Source of the DNA: Scalesia atractyloides
Taxonomy: Eukaryota; Streptophyta; Magnoliopsida; Asterales; Asteraceae
Length of the DNA stretch: 64,000 bases
Direction of reading: 5' to 3'
Assembly: GCA_947069175.1 (NCBI GenBank)
Contig: CAMTDV010000018.1
Span: 39,382,869-39,446,868 of the forward strand
Shown here: positions 34,795 to 48,193 of the stretch, piece by piece
How positions within the stretch are numbered: position 1 is the first letter of the stretch
Layout of the letters: each line of letters opens with the position of its first letter
The notes under the pieces: model-generated
Told to the model about the DNA's origin: nothing
What the model saw: the letters and a program-made list of their open reading frames with translations, nothing else
Database searches by the model: none
Made by a program: the position numbers and the translations under genes

Positions 34795-35877
34795 ATGGAA
34801 CAAACTCTGATATACACCAATAACACAAAACCCATGTCTAGATGTTACTCTAATCCTCCTCCATTGGGTGAAAATCAAGAAATCTTGATCAAGAATCTTC
34901 TAATGTGGAAAAAGGCATGAGCTTTTATTCACAAGAACGAAACCCGAGTTATGATTTCATCGGGAGAGGGTCTGTGCCAACTTTAATAATTGGAAACGAT
35001 GAAGAATATGATATTGAAGATGAAGAGAGCGAGTTCAAGATGGGGAGGTTGATTAGGCAAGCATCTCTCAATTCTTCTCATATGTCTACTCCTCAACAAA
35101 GCATTAAGGTACATATCATCTTGAAATACTATCCATCAATATTATATTACAAAAAAAGTTATATGGTTAACTTTCAAAAGGCTAGATGGCATATGGAGTT
35201 ATTTTTGTTTTTAATAATGGGTTAGTCGGCATCTAAGATAACTGCTTCTATGTTTTAAAGATATCTATCAAAGTTCTGGATTTTTGAGTTGTAGCAGTTG
35301 AAGTCGTTATTTGAGATAGCAAATTCACCTTGCTAGTTGGTGATAGTCCGACTATCAAGGTCAAGTAGCTATCTCATATAGTAACTTCAGTTCCTACTCG
35401 AAGTCATTATCTAAGACAACGACTAGCTCAAAATCAAAAACAAAAGAACAATGATCCCATTTGTTATCAATCTTATAAAATGACCAACCTTTTGAAAGTT
35501 TTTAATAATATTCATGCGAGTTTGAAAAATATGAATCCAATATTGATAAAAGAACAATCTCATGCAAATCATAACATCTTATGACAATTGATTCATAATC
35601 ACAATGATTTCTTTTGCAGGTTATGACAGGAAGCTCGAGTTTACATCGATTGTCACAAAAAATCGAAACAAATCAAGAAAAGATTACTGACATGAGGAAA
35701 GTTGAAAGCATGAAAGAGAGAAACAGAAGTAAAAATCCCATGAAGATAGGGAAGATCAATGGTGGTGCACCAACAATCCCAAGAGGATGGGTTGATAAGG
35801 GTTCATCAGAAGACATGAAGGCACAAATCAAGTTTTGGGCTAGAGCAATGGCTTTCAATCTGCATCAAGAGTGTTAA
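34795..35877 (+). CDS. Small plant-specific protein of unknown function, two exons
   Basis: Exon 1 34795-35108 (ATG at 34795, donor attaag|gtacat), exon 2 35620-35877 (acceptor ttttgcag, stop TAA); about 191 residues. The recognisable parts are an acidic middle (DEEYDIEDEESEFKMGRLIR) and a conserved-looking C-terminus ending GWVDKGSSEDMKAQIKFWAR and HQEC. I recall uncharacterised plant proteins ending like this, but no function. The frame from the ATG and the frame of the remaining protein differ by one base near 34877, in a run of three A, so one A appears lost. If real, translation would need the downstream ATG at 34917. No membrane segment or signal peptide. Confidence 0.7.
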
Positions 35878-36949
35878 AAACCAAAATCACAGATTAAATT
35901 CTGGACCAGCATGTTGATAATTACAAGTATGATCATCCGGTTAACTCATAAATATGACGCTAACCGAAATCTTTTTGCTGTGATTTTTAGGGTTTTTTAA
36001 CTTGATGAATGATGTAAGTATTATGTTTTTAGATGTTTTATAAAATTTTGTAATTATATTTTATTTGTTTGTTTTTAACTATTGTTTTCAAACCGGGTTT
36101 GGTTGCATTAGCAACACAACATTTGTATTATTGTATGTGATTTGGTGGAACAGTTCAACCTACTAAGAGCTACACGTATATGATTTTGAAAAGCATAAAT
36201 TAATCTTCTCTGTCATGAAATACAAAAGCGTATAAAATAATATTCACGTCATATTTCCCAACTAAAACCTTCTACCCCTAAACATGCAATTCATTTTGAG
36301 GTAGATCTCTCTGATAAAAATTTAAAGAAAACAAAGTTGTATTAAAAATATTATTTTTTGGTATTGTAAATTATACTAAGTACCAGTACCGCTATTATAT
36401 CGGACTAAACTGATACTGATCGAACAACATCGATACTAATATTTATTTTTATGGTTTCGATCGATGTAAAATATGTTTTTATATATTTTTCGGTATCTCT
36501 AGACTTTAATCTTTTAATTTACATGAGATAATTTTTATATGTTAAATATAATACATTGTAGCTACATAGAAATTTCCACTACTTTATAAAAAGGTGTACA
36601 AGAAAGGCAAAAGCTTCTACTATATTGTAATTGAATTGTAATACTATCAACTTGTAACATGTATATATGTGTATTAGTTGGTTGTAATTTATGCATTTGT
36701 TTTTTTGGTGCAACATTTGATTGTAACTTGGGTTATTTGTGTTGTACAATTTAATGAGTAGATATTGGTTTGGTTGTTGTTTGGGGGTACTAATTTGCAC
36801 CGCATCGTTTGATTTGCCACCTACTCCCCCACTGCCTTCTCCGCATCTTTGACTCCTCCGTTGACGGGTGGACCGTAGGACAACCCTTAAATCATATAAT
36901 AATAATGAAAATCGCATGTTTAATTGGGTTATTTTAAAGGATTGGATGA
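35878..36949. other. 3' flank and intergenic DNA
   Basis: The unknown gene's 3' UTR probably covers the first 150-250 bp. The remainder is AT-rich; the minus-strand ORF at 36579-36917 lacks motifs. 36770-36880 is GC-richer without an identifiable feature. Confidence 0.5.
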
Positions 36950-38027
36950 CTACGGTATGTTTGTCATGTCAGATACAAAAGGCATAAAAATACGAAACGA
37001 AAGAAAGCTTGGTGAAGAGCGGAAGTGGAAAGTAAAGATGAAGTTGTTTGAATAATCAAGAAAGTCAAAGCTGGTTGCTACCGTAGCTTACGGTAGCCAC
37101 CGTAAGCTATGGTAGGCTCTATAGCGTAAAAGGTCACCGTAGCTCACTAAATTGCTACCGTAGGACTTTGATGGCCACCTTAAGCTACCGTAGCTTACGG
37201 TGGAGGCAGACACTGTTTTCCTTTAAAACGAACTTTGGTGGTGACTTTTGGTTACCCTTTTCTTGGTTTTCGATTCAGAACTTGATGTAGGCTAAATTAG
37301 GGTTGCAAAACAAGATTTTGGGTGTTTCTATCATTATTTTTTCATCTTTAATTCATATTAACAACGGAATTGAAGTGCTGATGATCAACCGAAAAATGAG
37401 TGGCTAATTTCCTTTATCTTTTCTCCCGAATTGTAAGGTTTTCTATTGAATGCTTTGTCATTGTTTATGTTATTTGTGGGATAGTAGTTTGATCTTTTTG
37501 ATTATATTGCTATGGTGATTGTGTATTTGTTTAGTAAATGTTCGTATTGTTAGATTTCTTATTCTGAGTCATCAGTTCTTGGTGCCATAGGCAATCAGGA
37601 TTTATTGGGAAGGATTTGGGTTGGCTATATGTAACTGATTATCGGGTGACAACCTTGTATTCTTATAATCCAAGTACTTGGTCCCCTTTTATCACAATCA
37701 AACACACACTCACAAACTATGTCTCTGTAGTTCATCCTAATTAAACTTTGACATTATCATTCATAGAAACCCTAAACCGGGGGAAAGCATTCCTTTTCAT
37801 TTTTGAATTAAAACTTGTTAAGTAATAATTAGTTAATTTAAATTTTATAAAAACCAATCAAACCAAACTCTGAGATTAATTTTCTACAATTTTAATTTTA
37901 TTAGTCGTAATTTACAACCTACTTAGTAAACACATTTTCCACAAACTCCTTGTGTTCGATACCCATTTACCACTATCTAATTAGTGTATTTGGTTTATTT
38001 TTGAGTGAGACTTCGACCTCACGTCAA
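36950..38027 (+). repeat. Probable 5' LTR of the Athila-like element
   Basis: Inferred from position directly before the primer site; no second copy is in the window to prove limits. It contains a cluster of palindromic ccgtagcttacgg words at 37071-37205. Confidence 0.5.
37071..37205. repeat. Palindrome cluster ccgtagcttacgg
   Basis: Overlapping inverted words (ctaccgtagcttacggtag, ccaccgtaagctatgg, ctaccgtagcttacggtgg) that can form hairpins. A comparable cluster is at 62371-62525, downstream of pol of the same element. Confidence 0.75.
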
Positions 38028-38030
38028 ATT

Positions 38031-38048
38031 TGGCGGTGTTGCCGGGGA
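38031..38048 (+). other. Primer-binding site, tRNA-Asp type
   Basis: tggcggtgttgccgggga; the usual Athila/Tat site is TGGCGCCGTTGCCGGGGA, so two bases differ. Confidence 0.7.
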
Positions 38049-38138
38049 GTTGTGCACAATGTGTGTTATCTTTAGTAGTTGTGTTTGTTATTTTTGGGTT
38101 TACACTGGTTGTGTTAGTATGCAGGTAACTACAAGTGT

Positions 38139-39600
38139 ATGCATAATAGAGGCTCTCACAAGTCATTACCATTAGCTTTTAATCCTGAAATTCAACGAAC
38201 ACTTAGACCGAACCGAGTGTTACTTCGGGTGAACAAAATTGTTGGGCCTCCTACTATACCAAAAAGCATAATGGATCCACCAACACCTACTATGGGTCAA
38301 ACAGTACCAACCACTCCTCCTCCAATTCCTACAACAGTTTCTACACCATCGAGCGAGGTGAAACCCACCAATACCATTATTCCCATTAGTACACAACATT
38401 CATTCACTTATCAACCTTCATCAAACATTCCATCGTTTAGCCATTTTTCCCTAACTCCCGGTCAATCATCATCCCAACAAAGCCAACAAGCCACACCCTT
38501 AATCCATACAACCCTCGTCCTTGAACAACCACCACATCCAAGATTTCAATACCAACAACCTTCATTCATGCAGTCTATGGGAACACAACGTGGTGGGTAT
38601 GATGATGGTTTTGAAGATGAATTTGAAGGGTACGAAGAGGAAGGATATGTAATGGGGGTGATGGGACCCAAATGAGAACTCAAGGTGGGCTTGCGTTTGC
38701 ACAAAGGCAACCACCAGAACCCGTTCAAGAGTTTGCTAGACCGCAGGAGCGAGTTGTTCAACAGAAAATGCTCAACAACAAAGACAACAATTTCAAAAGC
38801 AGATGCCCCAACAACAAATTCCCCAACCACCATCTTAACCGTATGCACCTCAAAGGCAAATGCCAAGGCAAGCGGGTCAACAACCAACAGTGCCAGTGGG
38901 TGTTCCGAGAAGGCATAACCGTGAGGTAGTAAGGGGAATTGAAGCTCATTTTAGACCCATTATTACCAATAATCTTTCTCCTGTGGTGATTCCTCAAATC
39001 TTGAAGGAAGAACATTTGAGCTTAGAACCAACTCACTACAAAGTTTTCCAAATACAAGGAATTGGCCACGGAAGAACCATAATCTTGAAGGAAGAACATT
39101 TGAGCTTAGAACCAACTCACTACAAAGTTTCCAAATACAAGGAATTGGCCACGGAAGAACCATATTTTCATTTGGAAGCTTATGATTCTATTTGTAACAC
39201 TATTGGAGGGCAAGGTTTTTCGTCCGATGATGTCAAATTGGTGCTTTTCCAATTTTCTTTGGAAGACAAAGCGAAGAGATGGTTTTATGTGTTGCCTTCC
39301 ACCTCGATTTATACTTGGGCTGAAATGAAACAATGGTTTTGGAAGAGTTCTTCACTGCTCAAAAGATTAATGATGCAAGACGTAGTCTAAGAAGCTTCCA
39401 ACAATAGTGAGGTGAGATGTTTCATGAGGAATTCGAGAGATTTAACATGATGATTAAAAACTGCCCTCATCATGGTATTGAGCTTTGGGAGTTGTTAACA
39501 CCTTTCATGAAGGGTTGAATTCGGAAGATGCTCAAAATCTAATATCCATTACTAACGGTACATTCGATACCAATTTTGAGCAAGATGATTGGGCGTTTTT
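38139..39600 (+). pseudogene. gag, N-terminal and capsid part, interrupted at 39601
   Basis: 38139-38675 encodes a Pro/Thr/Gln-rich start (LAFNPEIQRTLRPNRVLLRV). After frame changes near 38675 and 38860 the capsid region follows: FRPIITNNLSPVVIPQIL, then AYDSICNTIGGQGFSSDDVK and FQFSLEDKAKRWFYVLPSTS, the conserved Retrotrans_gag core, then FEQDDWAF at the insertion point. The segment 39001-39168 is a direct duplication. Confidence 0.75.
39001..39168 (+). repeat. 84-bp tandem duplication within gag
   Basis: ttgaaggaagaacatttgag at 39001 recurs at 39085. The copies differ by one base in length, so the frame changes between them. Confidence 0.9.
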
Positions 39601-39601
39601 G

Positions 39602-42600
39602 TGTAACACCTCCTAAAAGCCCGTCCTATAAAATTCTGACACGTGTCCCGCTGATCCTCGTATTCCACGTGTTAAACGAGAGGGACCAAAAGCGTCGTTA
39701 TGTTATTTTATAACCTCTGAACGATAATTTATTTATTTAAGGGACTAAAAGTGTCAACATGCTCAAACTAAGCCTCTAAGTGACCTTTTTACGAACCGAG
39801 AGTCTTATTATGTTAGTCATACTCTTGTGTATACCTATTATAGGCCAATGAAGACTTTATGCACTAATTTTAACATTATACGTAAGTTTGGAAGTTCAGG
39901 GACTATTCCTGACAAACTATGGAAGTCTGCCGATTCCCGTATTTCGAATACAAACTCCATATACAAATCCAAATATGTATATTCAATAAAATATTGCGTT
40001 TGGATGTCCGTCGTTGCGAAATTTGGATCAGTTTCGTGTTCATTAAAGCGTTTTATGCATTTCGCGAAACGCGTAACCGTACAACCGAACGAACCGACAT
40101 TCGTGATATTTCCGGACATAGTTTAAGTCACATATGCCTTAACACCCTTATAGAGCCTAGAAATCAGGTTAAAAGGGGTTACGGGTGACAAAACGCGACG
40201 AAACAAAGTCCAGGGGCCAAACATGTCAACAAGTAAAACTTTGGTTTGGTGAGCTGGGTCCTTACGGACCATATGCTAAGACCCTTACGGTCCGTATGCA
40301 TATCTGGTAGATCAGTATGCTTGTTCATCAAGCATAACTCTCACAATTCGACACCTAGCTCGTTTTGCCACCATTTTACCTGATCTTGACTCCTCCTAAA
40401 CACTTGTAATCATCCTATGAAGCCTCTAAACACCTAGAATGATCTCCTTGATCCTCAATCACTATAAATAAGTGATGAACTTCACTTGAAAACTTGCACC
40501 TTTTCTCATAATCTTTCTATAACTCTCATCTGGAGGTTCCTGAGCAATTGGGAGCTTCCTTTGACCACAAGTAAGTGTTCCTTTTATGGCTTGTTCTTTT
40601 ATTTAGGCTTTTAAAGCCAAAAGTCAAGCGTTTTCGATAAATGCTTTGACTTTCAGTTTAGACCTTAATGGTGTTTGCTACGTGATCGTAATTAGGTAGG
40701 TGTTAATCCCTTAAAAGGGCACCTCCCAATTACCACGCTTGCTTGGTCAATTGACGAGTCAACATATTAATGTTTAAAAAGTCAACGGGTCAGATTTTTA
40801 AATATTCATAATATGAGTTTATACATATTCTATAATATGTTTTAACACTTAAACAACTTGGTACTAATTATTAGAACATTGGTAAACATGTTCGGCTCGT
40901 CAATTCCAGTCCCAGGGTAGGTTCGCAACCGAAAGTCGTGAAGTTTGACTTCTGCGTCGACTTTCAATTATGAACCGAATTAGATTAGTATATTACTGAT
41001 TTAAGGTTCCATTATGATCATATTATGATGTAGCATTACCCTCTGAGATTATATCACATAATCATAATAGTAATCCGAGTTTTATGCGAGTTTCCGTAAA
41101 TATGCCATACTTTGACTAATTTGCCCTTTTGTTTAAAAATGAGCTTTTAAACATTAGTGAACTTGCAAATGGTTAAGATACTGATATTATAACATGTTTA
41201 ACATATTTTTATGTTACAAATCTGATCATAAACCGAGTTTTCATATAATATAGTAAAATACGCTTTAAAGTGACCGAAAGGCCCTTTCAACGCATAGAAC
41301 GGTTTTAAACGTAATTTATCATACTAATCTCATTACCTACTGATATAATATCATGATTAGGATATTTTGGGATATCTTCTCAGTTTATAAACTGAGTTTA
41401 TGCACAAGTTCTTATATTACGCTCTTAAATGACGATAATGCCCTTATGGCACATAAAATGAATTTAAAGCATGATTTCCATACAAAACATTTTACCTACT
41501 AATGTGTTATACTAGATAACATATCTTGATCATATAAACCTGTTCATAACATCTGTTTTCATAAAATATCGTCATTTAACGACTTTAACACCTTTTCGGC
41601 GCGTAGTATGGTTTTAAACCATATTTACCAACCAAGACTTGTTATCTACTGATTTTATAACTCATTTAAAATAATTTTAAAGTAGGTATATAATATAAAC
41701 TCAGAATCTCAAATAAGCTTTCGAAACTATGTGTAAAATGACAAAAATGCCCTTACGGTGCATAGTTTGGTCTTAAACTATAAAACACACATATGTTTTA
41801 TATCTTACTGATATTGTATCATGAATAAAGTCCTTTCACAGAATATTTATGGTCGTAACATCAGATTATATGCAAGTTCCTTTTATACGTCACTAAATGA
41901 CCAAAACGCCCTTATAAGGCATTGTTTGATTTTAAAACCTTAACGGGCATACAAGTTGATATCCTACTGATATTATAACTTGTTTAAAGTATATTGGAAT
42001 ATGGAACTTGTTCATGACTCATCCGGTTACTCGGTATCGCTTATATGCGTACGGTTAAGCCTACGTGACTAGTTTACGTAATTTAACCGAAACAAGTTTA
42101 ACCTTATTATTTTTATATCAAATTCCAGAATGTTAATAGTTCACCCATATTATACAAGTATGTGTACTTGTCGGGTTTAAATTACATTCTATTCCGGTCA
42201 TCGCTTAATCAAGCGTATTGTACCGTTTATGATACTTTAAGCTAGCCGATCTAAGTCTATGAACTTAAATAAGATCCGTTAGCATTCTAATTGGTTATTT
42301 ATACCATCATTCCAGACTAGAGCCTTTCGTTAAATTGTACCTATGTTTACTTAATTGAATACGGCTGAGTTATTATAAATCTGCATTATAAGACGAGTGC
42401 CAGCTCAGGTAAATACTCTTAACCGATTTTCCCTATATGGACTTGGGATATGGTAAATTATTACCGCATGGTCGGGTATGGGATTCGAAGACCTATGTGT
42501 CGGGAAATTCAAATAACCCGTTTTAATTCGTATTGCTTGACTTAAACATTGGGGGTTAATGTGACCGTGTCCTGGATATCCTTGACTCATTTAATTGTAA

Positions 42601-43159
42601 GTGGCCACGGCCTAAGCGCGGGGTGTAAGCATACACCTGACAGATGCATAATGGTTTATTAAATTTTATAGCCCAATATGGGTATTCCTAATAAGGGAAT
42701 AAGTGGTGTGCCGGTTAATCATGAACCAGCATAGCTTCCGGGCCCTGTATGTATTGTCAAGTTATGTAAAACTGATAACATGAGATATAGTTTGTCCCAA
42801 GTATAAAATATTTTTCGTGCCTTGTGCACCTAAGTCAAATTTTGAAAAGGTTTTCAAAATGTGTCGGTTGATTGTATTTACCAGTGTAAACTGATGTATT
42901 TTCAAAAGACTAAACTACAGGTACAAATACGTAAATAGGTTGCAAGTCCTTAGACGTGCCCAAAGTCTGTTGAACATCTTTTGTATAGATTTTTGATCCG
43001 CATGTAGATTATTATTACAAGCTCATCTGTAATTATTACTTTGGTACTTTCGGACAATTGAGTTGTAATAATATCTTATATTCCAAGACTTCCGCTATGC
43101 TATTCTACAATATTCCCCACCGGGCCCACCGGGTTACACGTGGAAATCGGGATGTGACA
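39602..43159 (+). repeat. 5' LTR, 3.56 kb, of the long-LTR element
   Basis: TG...CA termini, followed within three bases by the primer site. It contains six ~158-bp internal repeats (41108-42050). Short ORFs inside have no domain. Confidence 0.85.
41108..42050 (+). repeat. Six degenerate ~158-bp tandem units inside the LTR
   Basis: Each unit begins ga(c/t)-rich text with 'atgaccaaaatgccctta.ggca' then '.tggttttaaa' and ends 'ctactgatattataac'. Unit anchors lie at about 41108, 41272, 41431, 41580, 41740 and 41898 (spacing 149-164). The same series recurs in the right LTR copy near 53249-54060. Confidence 0.75.
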
Positions 43160-43162
43160 GGT

Positions 43163-43174
43163 TGGTATCAGAGC
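43163..43174 (+). other. Primer-binding site of the long-LTR element
   Basis: tggtatcagagc, three bases after the LTR end; a second copy follows the inner LTR end at 54594. Confidence 0.85.
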
Positions 43175-44989
43175 CAACGTTTGAGTGAATTAAACACTAG
43201 CCTTTTGTGTTTAATCTCAAATGACACAGTAGCATATTCCTTAAACTTTCCGAGTCTAGACTTGACATAGGAATACTCTCATCCCCATTAAGTATACATT
43301 GTTTTCGATTTTATGTATTTTAGAAACAAGTTGCCAAGCAAAGAAGTCGTTGATGGAGATTATTCTCATCCAAAGCCATGGAATCACTACAAAAAAAGTG
43401 AACATTAGGCACTCAATTATTGGGGACTGATGAATCAGTATCGAATACCTTGTATCCGAGACTGATTTATCAGTTACTAATAATATTAGGGACTGGTTTT
43501 TATGGCGTATATTAGGGACTGATAATCAGTCGCTAATGTTTTGAAACCTTATTTGAGACTAAATATCAGTTACAAATATGTTGTTCAATATAAGGTTTTG
43601 GTGGGAAACTTATTGGTTACTGAATTTCAGTCCCAAATATATTCCCTTACTAACGCAAAATGGCGTCATTTTATTGGTGACTGATATTCAATCACTAATA
43701 AAAAGGAACATATTAGATACCGAAAATCAATTTTTAATACTCTCAAAGCGTTTATCATTAGGGACTGATTTTCAGTTTTGGACGCCTTTTGTATAAAGAA
43801 ATTCAAGGACTGTTTTTTTGTAACAAATTATTTGGTGCAAATTCTATCATTTAATGCAAAGTATTAGAGACTGAAAATCAGTCTTAAAGACCTTATAAGA
43901 GACCTTATCCGAAACTCATATTCTGTCTCTGAAGAGTTTTGCAGATGAAATAATTAGGGACTAATATCCAGTCCCTAATTACCGACATATGTAAGAGACT
44001 GTATTGGGGACTTGTAATTAGTCTCAAACGTAAGGATGTTTTTAGTCTTTCATACTCTCTCATCAATTCAACTCTAACGAGTCAGCTATCATTGACTGAA
44101 GTATCGTTTTTCATTATTAGTAATTGTTGATCCAAGTAAAACAAATAGGTTTTTTTTGTCGAAAATTTACCAACGGAATTCAAATATACATAAAAGTTAC
44201 TTTTTGTTGAATGTCTCTTGACGGATTCCATAAAATATTTATTTTTTCTAATTTCATACATAACACTTATAATTTAGAGTAAAGTGCTCTGATGCTCTCC
44301 GTGGTTTGTTAAAATAACACCTATAGTCCTCAATTACATGTATGACACAACACAACATAATACACTACTATTCGATCTAACTCTTTAAGATTCATTATGA
44401 AATAATAAAGCCCATCATGAGCTTTAAAACCACCAATGCCTAGTATGGTCAATTTAAGACATGCATGATATTTATTGCCCGCTATAAGATAATATGATGC
44501 ACTATGAGTCATTATATTTATTAAGATCTAGTATAATCCAAAACGACATGTGTGATACGTATTCTCTGTTATAGTCGAACATGACTCGCTACAATCTGAT
44601 GTGACCCTGTAAGACTTAATGTGATTACCAACGCACACTCATTTTTACGTTAGAGGTGTTAGTGAATTATAGTAAGTTACACTATTTATTTAAATCACAT
44701 TGGATGTTAACAACTAAAGTTTCTCAACAGATTAATTCATCAATTTTAAAATGTATATTATGTTGAATTTGACCAATCGTAGTCAGTGTTGTAAAAATCG
44801 GCAACTAAGCGACAACTAGTCGGTGATTAATAGCTAGTCGGCCGGTAACTGAGTAATTTTTTTGTTAATCAGTCCATTAATTGCTAGTCGGGTCTAGTTG
44901 GACCTAGTCAGTCCTAGTCGGCCAGCCAAAATCCGGCGATTCCGGCCAGATTCGGCAAAAAACCTGTATATTCCGGCCAAAACCTCTAA

Positions 44990-47175
44990 CTTCCCCTTTG
45001 TAGAAAGCAGAAATTAGGGTTTCAAAATCTTGTAAATCGAAATGAATGTTTCCAGGGTTTCTAAACTTCGAAAAATCAAGCAACTCAACCTATCCCAATC
45101 TGCTTAAAGTTGTTGATGTATTGTTATGTTTGTTTTGTGTAGTGCTAATTAACAGTTGGGCACATGGATTCTTTAGATATAGAGCCTTTTTTCGCTATTA
45201 GGGTATGTGATTATGACTCTATTTTGTCTTTCTTTTTTGTTGTTAAGATTTCATTGTTCACTAATCTTAGGGTTATGAAAGCGGAGCACTTGAAATCAAG
45301 TAGAGGTAAACTATTTTACACTGCCATTTAAGGGTTCATAATTCCTTTATATTTGTGTGGGTTTAAGATAATGGTTGTATATCAATAAAATGGAACTATC
45401 TACACCGGAATCAGGGGTTAATAGCATTCGGAAACATTACAGTGTTCATATGTAACATGTATTATGTGGTTGTTCTGCTTGACTTGTGTGCTGGTAAAAT
45501 GCACATGGAAGGGAAACTCGTTGTTGATATACGTAAAGGACTTGTTCACATTAGAAGACTATGATCAATCAAACAGATGTTTTATTTCAAGAGAATTTAT
45601 TAAATTATTTCTTGGTTTTCTTTTATAAGTTTAGGAAGCATACACTTTTGTTTAATAGATTACAGATTTGCGTATTTTTATATATTGAAGAGCTGAATTT
45701 TCAGAGGGGAGGAATACTAGTTCATATTTAATGGGTTATTGAATTACAACATTGTCGAAGTTATATCCATTCATAGGTAAAATTTAACTTTAATTGCAAC
45801 TCATGATTTGCTATTTGTTGATTTATGTGGATCATAAAGAGTTGTGGTTGTTAAAAAGAAAAAGTGCATGTAATCAGTAAGAAAAAGCTTTCATTTCAGG
45901 CATACGATAAACTTTAAGTTTGGGTGTAAACGAGCCGAGCTACTCAAAATCATCTAAAAAAATCTTGAAACGAGTGGAGCCTGAGCCTTAAATGAAGCTT
46001 GTTTAGTTAACGAGTCCGAGTTAGCTCGTTAGCCTAAATGAATCCGTTTTTATATGATTTCTAACTAATATTCATTAATATACATGATAATCATTATATT
46101 AAAAATGATGAACAAATAATAAATTATATATATAACCTTATATAGAAATTTATAAAAATAAATTTTTGATTAATATAACTTGATTAATAAATACTAAATC
46201 CGTCGAGCTCGACCTTGAGTTTTCATAAGTTAAATGAGCTCGCCCCATTTGAACCTCTTGTTCACGTTAAACTGTTTATACTTAATGTTTTTTCTTTAAT
46301 TGTGTTGTTAGGTGGTGACAGCATTACTCATAGATTTTTACATAAATATTGCTTGTATAATTTCTAGAAGATTAGTTGTTTCATGACATTTATGTAGTAT
46401 GAGTTCTAGGTAATCATACACATTTCATGCTTTTGTAGGTTTGACAGACTATGAAGCAATCTCCATATGAATGGTCCATATGGATGGGGTAGATCAAGAG
46501 ACCAGCAAAAATTGATGTGTAGTAATTTTTACCCTTTCTTTCTTTGTTTTTTACTCTTTTATTTTTTTCATTGAAATGTAGGTTATGATGAACACAATTC
46601 TACAACTTGTTATACTTAAAGGTAATAACATGTTAATCCATTTTGGGGTGAGTTTCTATGTTAATTATTAGTTTTGTTTTACATAAGATATATGTCGGCT
46701 TTGTGTATTGGTGATAACAACACCTTATGCTAGTGGCTTTGGTCAATTCTTTTATTCAGACGAAGTTCAGTTCAAATACTACATGGGTATTAGATCAACT
46801 CTTGCGCTCGTTCTTTTTTTTCCTTTAGGCTTGGATTGTATACAAGGAATCAAGCTGGACCATGACAACTGTTTGGTGGTTTTGTTATGTTGCTTAAGAA
46901 GGTGATAACATTTTTTTCTTTAATTCAATCAGATTTGGATATGTTCATTTCTTTGGTTACTCTCTGTAACAACACTTATGTTGTATTGGTTTCTACATTG
47001 CCACTACTTGTGGGTATATCATTTTACACTTCTTCAAGCTGACACCACTTGGAGAATATTTAAAGGATCTTTTCTACTTTGTGCTAGGGAGACACTAGAA
47101 AGTTTCTTGATTTAATACTCTTGGTTATCTTGATGCACTTTTATAGGTGTTGCATCCTTGATCTATGTACTCAAC
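44990..47175. other. Unique interior of the CACTA element
   Basis: 44770-44990 is a field of actagtcgg words. From 45000 the text (agaaattagggtttc, ccagggtttctaaacttcg) resembles a plant 5' UTR and may be a captured gene fragment; no ORF of note follows. This interior is absent from the duplicated CACTA end at 54816. Confidence 0.35.
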
Positions 47176-47180
47176 TATTT

Positions 47181-47545
47181 TGTAGGTCCGTTGTACGGAT
47201 TATTCAGGCACTAATTTGACAAACCTAATGTAAACGTGTGGAATCTGTTTGCATATGCGACACTGGATACAAGTTCTTTACTGTTTAACACCGTTTCATT
47301 GATTAGAAGACGTTACAGATCCTGGAAACACTTGGACAGAGCTTCGCCGTCCAGTACACAAAATCTCTGAATGTTACAAATGAGAACACAACACACCTAT
47401 ATATAGGAGATCAAGTTTGCTTGAAATGTGCCATGGACAAGTTTGGGCGAACTTGGCTCTAAATATACATAAACTTCGACATTTTGCTCCTAAATACAGA
47501 CTCGATATTATACGATGACGTAGGCAACAAAAATATGCATCAACA
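47181..47545 (-). repeat. 3' LTR (left) of the second gag-only element
   Basis: 365 bp, with one palindrome copy at 47438-47455 (caagtttgggcgaacttg, one mismatch). Confidence 0.9.
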
Positions 47546-47546
47546 G

Positions 47547-47556
47547 ACTCCCCCTT
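47547..47556 (-). other. Polypurine tract of the second gag-only element
   Basis: actccccctt, identical to that at 26735-26744, one base from the LTR. Confidence 0.8.
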
Positions 47557-48193
47557 GGATGTCGACGTAGTCCTCATTCTTCAATTAAGTTCCAGAATCT
47601 TTAATATATTCTTGATCTTTATTTCTTAGATAACTTTAACTTCCTTGCTCTTCATATCTTCTACAATCTTTTTCTCTTTTCTTGAGCTTGTCTTGATAAA
47701 ACTTTAATCACCATGCCCCCTTACTTTGAGCTTTTTGTTATTCTCAATCAACATGTTTTATCTAGCTCCCCTTTAAAATCTATTTTCTGTTTCAAAGTTC
47801 CTCAAACTTACAAATACATTTCAGATTCGAACTTTGAAATCTCTAAACATGATATTTCAAATTTTAATCTTCTTATCAGTTTTTAAACCCTCTCAGTTAT
47901 TCAAGTCTAAATTGATGACCTTGAATATTTGATTTATGTATCAAGTTCAACTTAATGATCTTGATTAAACATTTTGACCCTAAACTGACGTATTTATTCA
48001 AATGTATGTTTCAAATGAATGAACTTTTAAACTTTTCAGATCAATTTTCAAAAGTTTTAGATTTTGTTCAGCAACTCTAGACTTTGAAAATCAGCTTTTC
48101 ATCATTAGTGGTCGAAACTAAAATATAATATAATCTTTTTTTTATTTATAAAAAGAATATCAAAACTCTAAGTATGTACAAACACATTTTGTT

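Noticed and set aside
44330..44512. 60-residue minus-strand ORF with a near-identical twin at 55768-55950
   Set aside because: Both lie in the duplicated CACTA-end segment; amino-acid similarity simply follows the DNA duplication, and no motif or start context supports a gene.
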